A DNA stretch of 20,505 nt from Nemertoderma westbladi (GCA_032718475.1 JAUCBJ010005725.1:1-20505), one strand, 5' to 3'; counted from the first letter of the stretch, positions 1 to 12,300 are shown. Notes: a model not told the origin generated them from the letters alone. Program-made: numbers and translations.

Positions 1-936
1 CCCACCAAGTAAAAAATTCCTTATCCTGAAGCCCAATTACTTAATGGTATAATGCAGATGCAGTAAAGAGTTGTTACTGATAAGAGCCAACAAAAGATAT
101 CTATCAAATTTTATTTTGAACGGATTAAAAACTAAGAAAGGGAGGGAACTTAGTGTCGATACATTTAGCAAATAGAAGAAACAAACGTAAAAATAGGAAT
201 TTTATTAATAGGAGGGCAAACATTATCTCGGCTTTACTTTATACAGTATAACAAAAACCCAGACGAATTTAGTTTGTAAAGAAAGTATCAGAAAAACTTA
301 CAAAGTATAATTTTATATATCAGATGATACATTCCAGTTGTTTAAGTCTACACTATACCTACTATAAGTCTACACTACACTATACCCCCTACGGTTTATT
401 GTACATGTCTCCAATGTGGTTGAAAAATGGATAGAAAACGATATACCATCGGAAAGAGGATCATCAAAAGTACATAAAAATTTGAAAAAAAAATAAGTTT
501 TTGACGCCCTCTAGCGGCCTGCGTGAGCTTTAAAACATTTCACTACAAAGACTACTCGACCATTATTTTCCGATATTTTTATTTTTTTTTCATTTTCCGA
601 TACCACATTTTTTGGACCCAGAATGTTCATTTCATCATATTTTTCACGCACTTTTAGTATTTTCGTTTCATATTTCTGATAATTGGCAATATTGTAAATA
701 AAAATTCAAAATTTTTTAAAAACTGAAAAAACCCATGTTTTTCATAATTTTTCATTAAAAAAATGGGGAAATAATATTGAATTAAGAAAAGTGGGTGAAA
801 TTTATTGAAGCTTATGAAATTACCTTTCATATAAAGCAAAAATTGAAAAAAAACGGTTAAGAATTGGCGGAGGAGTATTTTTCATGCGAATAAATGTCAT
901 TCTGAGATAATTGACTTCATAACTATTTACATCATT
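1..936. other. Upstream DNA, no gene seen
   Basis: AT-rich sequence with many A and T runs and stops in all frames. I see no exon with recognisable protein similarity and no RNA gene. At 503-517 there is a GC-rich word, GACGCCCTCTAGCGG, of a type often found in decayed animal transposons. The words ATTTTCCGATA around 563-574 and TTTTCCGATA around 592-602 form a short direct repeat around a T tract. A 61-residue minus-strand reading frame at 654-839 is Phe/Asn/Lys-rich and is explained by base composition. Confidence 0.6.
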
Positions 937-1045
937 GTGTGCAAAGTAGCACTTTACAGCGTTATGACCCGAGTTTATTTATGTATTAGTTTATTTTACA
1001 TAAATAAACAAGGGTCTTTAACGATGAAAAGTGACCTTTGCAAGC
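937..1045. repeat. Imperfect foldback (inverted) repeat
   Basis: Two arms of about 49 bases (937-985 and 997-1045) are reverse complements around an 11-base loop. The inner 13 bases, GTTTATTTATGTA at 973-985 and its complement at 997-1009, pair perfectly. Outside that, GACCC (966-970) pairs with GGGTC and GCAAAG (941-946) pairs with CTTTGC. The rest matches at roughly 75-80% if a one-base gap is allowed on each side. It could be a degenerate foldback or MITE-type element. No clear target-site duplication was found. Confidence 0.6.
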
Positions 1046-1370
1046 AAGTAATTCACCAGAACGCTGTTAAGTTGACATAATGTAACAAAATCTGTCAAAT
1101 TTCATCCAATGTCATAAAATTATCATAATACTAGACTATTGAAATGAATCATAAAAACATGTTCTAGAAAACTTTTATTGTAAAATAACTTCTAAAATAA
1201 ATTATTTTAAAAACGTGCGCCTATTCAATTTAGTAGGTAGAATGCAGCTTTGGTGATAATCTTTAGTAGGTCATACTAATGGAATACGGTAGTTAATGTT
1301 AAAACTCTAAAACTGGTGATAAATATGAATCTAGCAATGTGTCGAACTAGACGGGTAGCTACGTGGATGT

Positions 1371-1660
1371 GGGAAAAAAAGTAAAAAAAAAAGTAAATTT
1401 TCTTCGACCGCTAGGCCAGGGATTACGCACAAAGTCTGACGACTTATTTCCAGTGGGGTCCCCCCAGAACTTTACTCCCCAGAGGAAACTCCAGTACTCA
1501 TTTATCTACCACTTAAGGATGCAAGGCAGAGATGCGCCCTGGCTGGTCCCTTTAAAGCATTCGTGCCGAAACGAAAACTGCCCTGGCCCATGTGAGGATC
1601 GAACCCACGACCTACAGTACGGGAGATGTGAATTCAATGCGACCACTACACCAAGGTGGA
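1371..1660 (-). mobile_element. tRNA-derived SINE-like element
   Basis: On the minus strand the first ~75 bases (1660 down to about 1585) look like a tRNA head. There is an A box TGGTGTAGTGG (complement of 1643-1653) and a B box GGTTCGATCC (complement of 1596-1605), the two internal RNA polymerase III promoter boxes, at tRNA-like spacing. A body without tRNA similarity follows, ending in a T-rich tail with TTTAC steps (complement of 1371-1397). The anticodon arm does not fold like a working tRNA and the 3' acceptor strand is missing, so this is a SINE or tRNA-related pseudogene rather than a tRNA gene. The + strand holds a 102-residue reading frame across it that is just the SINE read backwards. 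Boundaries are approximate and no target-site duplication was identified. Confidence 0.7.
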
Positions 1661-1682
1661 ACCTTGGTTGAAAGTTTTACCC

Positions 1683-3013
1683 AATGAGAACCGTGGATGC
1701 TTGAGATATTCCATACACAGTAGTTTATGAGGATTATATTGGTATATACTGTATTAAATAAGTAATAATAATAATCACATAATTAATAGTAATACTATAA
1801 TATCAAAAGATGTGTCCAAAGAAAATTATACTGTAATAGTGGATGACGTCATTATGATCTATTTATTTACTGTATAATCGGCCTGCTGCACTGCAGCTGC
1901 ATATCTCAATTATATTAATTAACTAACTCCCAAAGGTTTGTAACGAGTAAGGACCAAACACATCCCCGGCCCAACAATATACACCATGTTGGCATAAAGT
2001 TTTAGCTTTGGTTGTAATTGAAGGGGTTATTTTATTTCTTGGAATCTTTCTTATTCCGTACTGAATATCGGAATAATTCCCCAATAATTGGATAATAATA
2101 TTTATTATTATTCAGCGAGTCAAGTTTATTATAATATAATATACCCAAGATACAGAGAGTAGTTGTAGTGCTAGTGGTAGTGGCCCATAATAATGTGACA
2201 ACAACATTTTAACCGTCACGTGATGTGCTGATATAAATCTTGTGAGAAAGGAAATTATGTCTAATTTAGTTTGCTTTCTTTCTTTCTGGGAATGCCCTCA
2301 AGCTATTGGCATTCCTAATTCCATGGTAATAACTATAAACCAATGGGGGAAAGGATGTGAACAACGCCCACCACAGAATGCGAATGCTTGCATGAAGTAG
2401 GCGTCATTCTGTCATTCTTAAGAAAGAGTTTATTGTGCGAATGGTGTTGTATTGTACTGGGGCTGTTAGCTGGGCATCAGGTTAGGAAAGTTTATGGGGG
2501 ATGTTCATTATTTATTTTATTGATATACAATATACATTGTGCTATTAGTATATTAAATACAGTTATCATCGTTTAGCTGTTTAGTAAGCGTGGCACTACT
2601 GGGAGTTTCCAGTTGTACCGGTAGCAGACTTTGTTGGCTACAGTTTACCGTAGTTACTGCATGCATTATTATCCCTTTGAACAATTCTGCATTTAGCATT
2701 TGTATAATTTGCATAAATAATATTGCAGGTTGACACCTTGCAGCTTTGCAGCCTTGAAAGTTTGCCTACGTTTGCTGGTTTGCAATTTCGATGCTAGAAC
2801 TGATTTACTGGAGAGTCTGTGTAATCTTTTAACTTTTGTGTATCCAGGAATCTCAGTATCTGGCTATCTGGGTATACCATACCGGTACCGTATGCCGTAC
2901 TCGTACAACAACCGCATGAAATTTAATGCTAATTTTAGGTCTACTGCACTGGCAGACTGGTCTGTAGGTTTGCAATGCCCATTGCAGCATTGCAGCATTG
3001 GAAATGGTAAATA
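1683..3013 (+). other. Upstream flank and probable 5' UTR of the kinase gene
   Basis: No coding exon is recognisable. The stretch holds short microsatellites (ATT/AAT runs near 1764-1775 and 2095-2113; TTTC steps near 2274-2287), an 8-base hairpin GGAATGCC/GGCATTCC near 2289-2315, and a short GCATTGCA-type triplication at about 2980-2999. Two reading frames here (62 and 94 residues) have no family features. Any 5' UTR of the sphingosine kinase must lie here, but its start and any non-coding exons cannot be placed from sequence. Confidence 0.5.
2217..2238 (+). promoter_or_regulatory. Weak core promoter candidate (E-box plus TATA-like)
   Basis: A palindromic CACGTG E-box (2217-2222) is followed nine bases later by TATAAAT (2232-2238), on the same strand as the kinase gene and about 780 bases upstream of its ATG. 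A palindromic TGACGTCA (CRE-type) lies at 1844-1851. Each motif is short enough to occur by chance in AT-rich DNA. The arrangement is suggestive only and no initiator could be assigned. Confidence 0.2.
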
Positions 3014-3380
3014 ATGTCCGACATAGAATTGGAGGCTGAAATTGTTTCTGCATCTTTCGAAATTAAACGCGTCAACTACAATGTGAAGCTGTTTGCGGAC
3101 CGCGTGGTATACACGCATGATGTTGTTCCTAACTGGGAATCCATTGCTCAACCGTCCACGTTGGCGTTGACCAACGTGATCGGCTGTAAATCCCTGTCCG
3201 ACAACCGATCTGCTTGTTTAATTATCTATGCATTCACAGCTGGACGTAAAGGCCAGCTGGTTAAACAGGATTTTGTGCTACGCAGAGTGGATCGCGATGT
3301 AACTGTAACTGATCTCTGGGCCAGGATCATTCGTCTACTATTGGCCGGGGTGTTTCCTATCTCGGACTTGCCGCAAATAG
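3014..3380 (+). CDS. SPHK: SPHK exon 1: start codon and N-terminal region
   Basis: Codes residues 1-122 plus the first base of codon 123. The ATG has A at -3, and an in-frame TAA lies two codons upstream (3008-3010), so the protein cannot extend 5' without a splice. The region matches the loosely conserved sphingosine kinase N-terminus: an NVIGC-type strand (around 54-58), a hydrophobic IIYAF strand (around 70-74), a basic stretch ending in DFVLRR (around 85-90), then a W..RI.RLLLAG helix before the catalytic domain. The donor is ATAG|GTTAGT at 3381-3386. Exon 2 supplies the rest of codon 123 (Asp). Intron 1 is 329 bases and contains only a small GGGTCTG/CAGACCC hairpin (3488-3503). Confidence 0.88.
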
Positions 3381-6300
3381 GTTAGTAACTTAGGCCTAAT
3401 CCGAAAGTAGCGTGTCAACCAGTCTACCGCCTGACCGGCGGAAACATTGTGACTTATAAGATTATAGCGTCATTATTGTCGATCCCCGGGTCTGCCCAGA
3501 CCCACAATGGAGTTACTGGCGTGGCGGCGATGAATCACTGCAAACACAAATTATAGCAAGTTCCTCAATGTAACAGATTGAAATATGAAACATTAATGGA
3601 AAGGAACAGGTTACATTGGCGGTGATTATTATACTATTAGTTAGTTAGGCCTATATTATTACCGGTGCCGGTATTTCTACCAATAATATTAATTAATTGT
3701 GTCTCCCAGATCTATTGAACCTCCCCGAGGTCCCCCAGCGGTCGTTTCTCGTCTTTATTAACCCCAACGCCGGTAGCGGCGCTGGTGTGTCGCTGTTTAA
3801 ACGGAAAATCAAAGGATTTCTTACGGCCGCTGGAATCTGTTTCGATACCATCGTAACAGGTGAGGACGTTATTATGTAAACCGAACGGCTGCGGCTGATA
3901 AAAATAACTACATGGAACTTCTATTCGGGTTGAATTTATCACATTTTTAATACAATAGGAATTAATTAATTACCGGTACCCTAATTATTACCAATATAGT
4001 TACCGGTAGCTCCTAATTCAGTAACACTGTAACTCATGGCACCACTCACACCTTGCCTCCTATAATATATAAACTTTGTAGAATACGCGGGCCACGCTAA
4101 GGAGTTGGTACAGCGTGTCGACGTCTACGTCTACTCGGGACTGGTCGTCTGTGGCGGGGACGGCACGGTACACGAGCTACTCAACGGGTTGATGGCGCGG
4201 CCTGATTGGTCCAGAGCGATCCGACTACCCGTCGGGGTTCTACCGACCGGGAGTGGGAACGCCTTCGCGTGGAGTCAAATATACGATCGGCAGTGAGTCA
4301 CTGTCTGTAGTAACCGTGGTAACGTGTTGTACTTGTAACCGTGGTAACGTGTTGTACTTGTAACCGTGGTAACGTGTTGTACTTGTAACCGTGGTAACGT
4401 GTTGTACTAGTAACCGTGGTAACGTGTTGTACTAGTAACCGTGGTAACGTGTTGTACTAGTAACCGTGGTAACGTGTTGTACTAGTAACCGTGGTAACGT
4501 GTTGTACTAGTAACCGTGGTAACGTGTTGTACTTGTAACCGTGGTAACGTGTTGTACTTGTAACCGTGGTAACGTGTTGTACTTGTAACCGTGGTAACGT
4601 GTTGTACTAGTAACCGTGGTAACGTGTTGTACTAGTAACCGTGGTAACGTGTTGTACTAGTAACCGTGGTAACGTGTTGTACTAGTAACCGTGGTAACGT
4701 GTTGTACTTGTAACCGTGGTAACGTGTTGTACTAGTAACCGTGGTAACGTGTTGTACTAGTAACCGTGGTAACGTGTTGTACTTGTAACCGTGGTAACGT
4801 GTTGTACTTGTAACCGTGGTAACGTGTTGTACTAGTAACCGTGGTAACGTGTTGTACTTGTAACCGTGGTAACGTGTTGTACTTGTAACCGTGGTAACGT
4901 GTTGTACTTGTAACCGTGGTAACGTGTTGTACTAGTAACCGTGGTAACGTGTTGTACTAGTAACCGTGGTAACGTGTTGTACTTGTAACCGTGGTAACGT
5001 GTTGTACTTGTAACCGTGGTAACGTGTTGTACTAGAACTCCTCTCATATAATAGTACCGAAATCTTGATTATGTAAATTCCGCACGATAAGTCCGGGGGT
5101 GTAGAATCCGGGACAAAAATCGGGTACATAAAGTCCGGGACGTAAAGTTCCTATAGCCATGGGTACAGTACTGGTACTTTACCCAGTACAGTACCGGTAC
5201 TGTACCCAGTACAGTACCGGTACTGTACCCAGTACAGTACCGGTACTGTACTGGGTAAAGTACCAGTACCGGTACTGTAGTACAGTACCGGTACTGTACC
5301 CAGTACAGTACCGGTACTGTTGTAGCAGAATGTGTCCAATGATGAACCCCATCCTTGCGCTCTTAGTACTTCTGGCTGCGCCATTGGTTCGTTCTGTGCG
5401 GCAGCGATAGAAGTGTGATTGACATCTGTTGGGCTGAGGACATCGAGATATTTATATGTCACTTTTTCTCTTACACGAACGTTTTTTTTCCCATATAATA
5501 CGTAATTTTATTCTTAAATTGGTATTTTTTGTTGCTCAATATATAAATTATAGAGCGATATAGTGTTAGTCCGCGTTCACACTACCGAGTCAAAGTTAAA
5601 ATAAATATAGTAATACATTATAAAGGCTTAATATAATACATAAGGGCGTTCTAGAAAAAATTAAATTTCATGTGATGTGATTTACATTTTGTCTTTGACT
5701 TTGACTCGGTAGTGCGAACACGGCCTAACTCAATGTTAATAATTTAGTGTTCTATAATATTTATTACGTAACTAGAGAGCCGCTTAGCTACATAAACCAA
5801 TATTGGATATTGAGTTCCGTTTTGTAGTTCCCCTTACAGACACTAAAGTTGCAATATTTTTGAAAGGATTTTTTCTTCTCTACTATAAACCTTTTCTACT
5901 TTGATTCTCTTTCAACACATTTAATAAAATTTAAGAATTTTTTCGCATTTTCTTATTTTACTTTTTTTCGCTGGGAAAAAAAGTAAAATCATTGATATCC
6001 TATGGGTTACAGTTCCGGGGTTCCCGTGGGAAAAAGTACTGCTTTTCCGAATTTATGGCATATTTGAGTGAAAAAGTAACAGTAAGAATAATAATTATGT
6101 ACTTTACTTATCGTACAGATAATGTAGCACTTTATGTTACTGTAGGCCTACGTAACATTCAACTTACAAAGACTCCGATTATTGGTTTACATTGCGTTGT
6201 AAGTAATCATATATTATTAAATTAGATACACCCAGGGTCCTATGATGATAACTATCATCCTTGCACAGAAATGAATTCGCTATTAACTGAATTTAATTGT

Positions 6301-9300
6301 TTAGGTTAGGAATTCAGTTAATCTGTGTAATTCGGTGTAGAAACCAGGCTACTGAGGACCTGTTAGTTACTGTAGGTAGATAAACCAACCAACATTGAAG
6401 GTAATCAGTAGAAACCAGGCTACTGAGGACCTGTTAGTTACTGTAGGTAGATAAACCAACCAACATTGTATGTAATCAGTAGAAACCAGGCTACTGAGGA
6501 CCTGTTAGTTACTGTAGGTAGATAAACCAACCAACATTGTAGGTAATCAGTAGAAACAAGGCTACTGAGGACCTGTTAGTTACAGTAGGTAGATAAACCA
6601 ACCAACATTGTATGTAATCAGTAGAAACCAGGCTACTGAGGACCTGTTAGTTACTGTAGGTAGATAAACCAACCAACATTGTATGTAATCAGTAGAAACC
6701 AGGCTACTGAGGATCTGTTAGTTACTGTAGGTAGATAAACCAACCAACATTGTATGTAATCAGTAGAAACAAGGCTACTGAGGACCTGTTAGTTACTGTA
6801 GGTAGATAAACCAACCAACATTGTAGGTAATCAGTAGAAACAAGGCTACTGAGGACCTGTTAGTTACTGTAGGTAGATAAACCAACCAACATTGTATGTA
6901 ATCAGTAGAAACCAGGCTACTGAGGACCTGTTAGTTACTGTAGGTAGATAAACCAACCAACATTGTAGGTAATCAGTAGAAACCAGGCTACTGAGGACCT
7001 GTTAGTTACTGTAGGTAGATAAACCAACCAACATTGTAGGTAATCAGTAGAAACAAGGCTACTGAGGACCTGTTAGTTACTGTAGGTAGATAAACCAACC
7101 AACATTGTAGGTAATCAGTAGAAACAAGGCTACTGAGGACCTGTTAGTTACTGTAGGTAGATAAACCAACCAACATTGTATGTAATCAGTAGAAACCAGG
7201 CTACTGAGGACCTGTTAGTTACTGTAGGTAGATAAACCAACCAACATTGTAGGTAATCAGTAGAAACCAGGCTACTGAGGACATGTTAGTTACTGTAGGT
7301 AGATAAACCAACCAACATTGTAGGTAATCAGTAGAAACAAGGCTACTGAGGACCTGTTAGTTACTGTAGGTAGATAAACCAACCAACATTGTATGTAATC
7401 AGTAGAAACCAGGCTACTGAGGACCTGTTAGTTACAGTAGGTAGATAAACCAACCAACATTGTATGTAATCAGTAGAAACCAGGCTACTGAGGACCTGTT
7501 AGTTACTGTAGGTAGATAAACCAACCAACATTGTATGTAATCAGTAGAAACCAGGCTACTGAGGACCTGTTAGTTACTGTAGGTAGATAAACCAACCAAC
7601 ATTGTAGGTAATCAGTAGAAACCAGGCTACTGAGGACCTGTTAGTTACTGTAGGTAGATAAACCAACCAACATTGTAGGTAATCAGTAGAAACCAGGCTA
7701 CTGAGGACCTGTTAGTTACTGTAGGTAGATAAACCAACCAACATTGTAGGTAATCAGTAGAAACCAGGCTACTGAGGACCTGTTAGTTACTGTAGGTAGA
7801 TAAACCAACCAACATTGTAGGTAATCAGTAGAAACCAGGCTACTGAGGACCTGTTAGTTACTGTAGGTAGATAAACCAACCAACATTGTATGTAATCAGT
7901 AGAAACCAGGCTACTGAGGACCTGTTAGTTACTCTAGGTAGATAAACCAACCAACATTGTAGGTAATCAGTAGAAACCAGGCTACTGAGGACCTGTTAGT
8001 TACTGTAGGTAGATAAACCAACCAACATTGTATGTAATCAGTAGAAACCAGGCTACTGAGGACCTGTTAGTTACTGTAGGTAGATAAACCAACCAACATT
8101 GTAGGTAATCAGTAGGTAGATAAACCAACCAACATTGTAGGTAATCAGTAGAAACCAGGCTACTGAGGACCTGTTAGTTACTGTAGGTAGATAAACCAAC
8201 CAACATTGTAGGTAATCAGTAGAAACCAGGCTACTGAGGACCTGTTAGTTACTGTAGGTAGATAAACCAACCAACATTGTAGGTAATCAGTAGAAACCAG
8301 GCTACTGAGGACCTGTTAGTTACTGTAGGTAGATAAACCAACCAACATTGTAGGTAATCAGTAGAAACCAGGCTACTGAGGACCTGTTAGTTACTGTAGG
8401 TAGATAAACCAACCAACATTGTATGTAATCAGTAGAAACCAGGCTACTGAGGACCTGTTAGTTACTGTAGGTAGATAAACGAACCAACATTGTATGTAAT
8501 CAGTAGAAACCAGGCTACTGAGGACCTGTTAGTTACTCTAGGTAGATAAACCAACCAACATTGTAGGTAATCAGTAGAAACCAGGCTACTGAGGACCTGT
8601 TAGTTACTGTAGGTAGATAAACCAACCAACATTGTAGGTAATCAGTAGGTAGATAAACCAACCAACATTGTAGGTAATCAGTAGAAACCAGGCTACTGAG
8701 GACCTGTTAGTTACTGTAGGTAGATAAACCAACCAACATTGTATGTAATCAGTAGAAACCAGGCTACTGAGGACCTGTTAGTTACTGTAGGTAGATAAAC
8801 CAACCAACATTGTAGGTAATCAGTAGGTAGATAAACCAACCAACATTGTAGGTAATCAGTAGAAACCAGGCTACTGAGGACCTGTTAGTTACTGTAGGTA
8901 GATAAACCAACCAACATTGTAGGTAATCAGTAGAAACCAGGCTACTGAGGACCTGTTAGTTACTGTAGGTAGATAAACCAACCAACATTGTAGGTAATCA
9001 GTAGAAACCAGGCTACTGAGGACCTGTTAGTTACTGTAGGTAGATAAACCAACCAACATTGTAGGTAATCAGTAGAAACCAGGCTACTGAGGACCTGTTA
9101 GTTACTGTAGGTAGATAAACCAACCAACATTGTATGTAATCAGTAGAAACCAGGCTACTGAGGACCTGTTAGTTACTGTAGGTAGATAAACCAACCAACA
9201 TTGTAGGTAATCAGTAGAAACCAGGCTACTGAGGACCTGTTAGTTACTGTAGGTAGATAAACGAACCAACATTGTATGTAATCAGTAGAAACCAGGCTAC

Positions 9301-12300
9301 TGAGGACCTGTTAGTTACTCTAGGTAGATAAACCAACCAACATTGTAGGTAATCAGTAGAAACCAGGCTACTGAGGACCTGTTAGTTACTGTAGGTAGAT
9401 AAACGAACCAACATTGTATGTAATCAGTAGAAACCAGGCTACTGAGGACCTGTTAGTTACTGTAGGTAGATAAACCAACCAACATTGTATGTAATCAGTA
9501 GAAACCAGGCTACTGAGGACCTGTTAGTTACTGTAGGTAGATAAACGAACCAACATTGTATGTAATCAGTAGAAACCAGGCTACTGAGGACCTGTTAGTT
9601 ACTCTAGGTAGATAAACCAACCAACATTGTAGGTAATCAGTAGAAACCAGGCTACTGAGGACCTGTTAGTTACTGTAGGTAGATAAACCAACCAACATTG
9701 TATGTAATCAGTAGAAACCAGGCTACTGAGGACCTGTTAGTTACTGTAGGTAGATAAACCAACCAACATTGTAGGTAATCAGTAGGTAGATAAACCAACC
9801 AACATTGTAGGTAATCAGTAGAAACCAGGCTACTGAGGACCTGTTAGTTACTGTAGGTAGATAAACCAACCAACATTGTAGGTAATCAGTAGAAACCAGG
9901 CTACTGAGGACCTGTTAGTTACTGTAGGTAGATAAACCAACCAACATTGTATGTAATCAGTAGAAACCAGGCTACTGAGGACCTGTTAGTTACTGTAGGT
10001 AGATAAACCAACCAACATTGTATGTAATCAGTAGAAACCAGGCTACTGAGGACCTGTTAGTTACTGTAGGTAGATAAACCAACCAACATTGTAGGTAATC
10101 AGTAGGTAGATAAACCAACCAACATTGTAGGTAATCAGTAGAAACCAGGCTACTGAGGACCTGTTAGTTACTGTAGGTAGATAAACCAACCAACATTGTA
10201 GGTAATCAGTAGAAACCAGGCTACTGAGGACCTGTTAGTTACTGTAGGTAGATAAACCAACCAACATTGTATGTAATCAGTAGAAACCAGGCTACTGAGG
10301 ACCTGTTAGTTACTGTAGGTAGATAAACCAACCAACATTGTAGGTAATCAGTAGGTAGATAAACCAACCAACATTGTAGGTAATCAGTAGAAACCAGGCT
10401 ACTGAGGACCTGTTAGTTACTGTAGGTAGATAAACCAACCAACATTGTAGGTAATCAGTAGAAACCAGGCTACTGAGGACCTGTTAGTTACTGTAGGTAG
10501 ATAAACCAACCAACATTGTATGTAATCAGTAGAAACCAGGCTACTGAGGACCTGTTAGTTACTGTAGGTAGATAAACCAACCAACATTGTATGTAATCAG
10601 TAGAAACCAGGCTACTGAGGACCTGTTAGTTACTGTAGGTAGATAAACCAACCAACATTGTATGTAATCAGTAGGTAGATAAACCAACCAACATTGTAGG
10701 TAATCAGTAGGTAGATAAACCAACCAACATTGTATGTAATCAGTAGAAACCAGGCTACTGAGGACCTGTTAGTTACTGTAGGTAGATAAACCAACCAACA
10801 TTGTATGTAATCAGTAGAAACCAGGCTACTGAGGACCTGTTAGTTACTGTAGGTAGATAAACCAACCAACATTGTAGGTAATCAGTAGAAACCAGGCTAC
10901 TGAGGACCTGTTAGTTACTGTAGGTAGATAAACCAACCAACATTGTATGTAATCAGTAGAAACCAGGCTACTGAGGACCTGTTAGTTACTGTAGGTAGAT
11001 AAACCAACCAACATTGTATGTAATCAGTAGAAACCAGGCTACTGAGGACCTGTTAGTTACTGTAGGTAGATAAACCAACCAACATTGTATGTAATCAGTA
11101 GAAACCAGGCTACTGAGGACCTGTTAGTTACTGTAGGTAGATAAACCAACCAACATTGTATGTAATCAGTAGAAACCAGGCTACTGAGGACCTGTTAGTT
11201 ACTGTAGGTAGATAAACCAACCAACATTGTATGTAATCAGTAGAAACCAGGCTACTGAGGACCTGTTAGTTACTGTAGGTAGATAAACCAACCAACATTG
11301 TAGGTAATCAGTAGAAACCAGGCTACTGAGGACCTGTTAGTTACTGTAGGTAGATAAACCAACCAACATTGTATGTAATCAGTAGAAACCAGGCTACTGA
11401 GGACCTGTTAGTTACTGTAGGTAGATAAACCAACCAACATTGTAGGTAATCAGTAGAAACCAGGCTACTGAGGACCTGTTAGTTACTGTAGGTAGATAAA
11501 CCAACCAACATTGTATGTAATCAGTAGAAACCAGGCTACTGAGGACCTGTTAGTTACTGTAGGTAGATAAACCAACCAACATTGTAGGTAATCAGTAGAA
11601 ACCAGGCTACTGAGGACCTGTTAGTTACTGTAGGTAGATAAACCAACCAACATTGTAGGTAATCAGTAGAAACCAGGCTACTGAGGACCTGTTAGTTACT
11701 GTAGGTAGATAAACCAACCAACATTGTATGTAATCAGTAGAAACCAGGCTACTGAGGACCTGTTAGTTACTGTAGGTAGATAAACCAACCAACATTGTAT
11801 GTAATCAGTAGAAACCAGGCTACTGAGGACCTGTTAGTTACTGTAGGTAGATAAACCAACCAACATTGTAGGTAATCAGTAGAAACCAGGCTACTGAGGA
11901 CCTGTTAGTTACTGTAGGTAGATAAACCAACCAACATTGTATGTAATCAGTAGAAACCAGGCTACTGAGGACCTGTTAGTTACTGTAGGTAGATAAACCA
12001 ACCAACATTGTAGGTAATCAGTAGAAACCAGGCTACTGAGGACCTGTTAGTTACTGTAGGTAGATAAACCAACCAACATTGTATGTAATCAGTAGAAACC
12101 AGGCTACTGAGGACCTGTTAGTTACTGTAGGTAGATAAACCAACCAACATTGTATGTAATCAGTAGAAACCAGGCTACTGAGGACCTGTTAGTTACTGTA
12201 GGTAGATAAACCAACCAACATTGTAGGTAATCAGTAGAAACCAGGCTACTGAGGACCTGTTAGTTACTGTAGGTAGATAAACCAACCAACATTGTAGGTA

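Noticed and set aside
1585-1660. A functional tRNA gene on the minus strand
   Set aside because: A and B boxes are present, but the anticodon arm and acceptor stem do not pair properly and the sequence runs on into a SINE body.
2388-3014. Two + strand frames (62 and 94 residues) upstream of the kinase as upstream genes or exons
   Set aside because: No family similarity, no supporting splice signals, and a stop sits just before the kinase ATG.
3488-3503. GGGTCTG/CAGACCC hairpin in intron 1 as a regulatory RNA
   Set aside because: Only 7 base pairs with a 2-base loop, too tight to fold fully, with no supporting context.
5159-5462. Reading frames of 83 and 103 residues on opposite strands
   Set aside because: Both cross the palindromic repeat and consist mainly of GTVPVLY-type repeat translation.
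5992-6225. 77-residue reading frame in intron 3
   Set aside because: No recognisable motif, starts in a non-conserved stretch and would interrupt the kinase, whose exon 3 to exon 4 junction already joins in phase.
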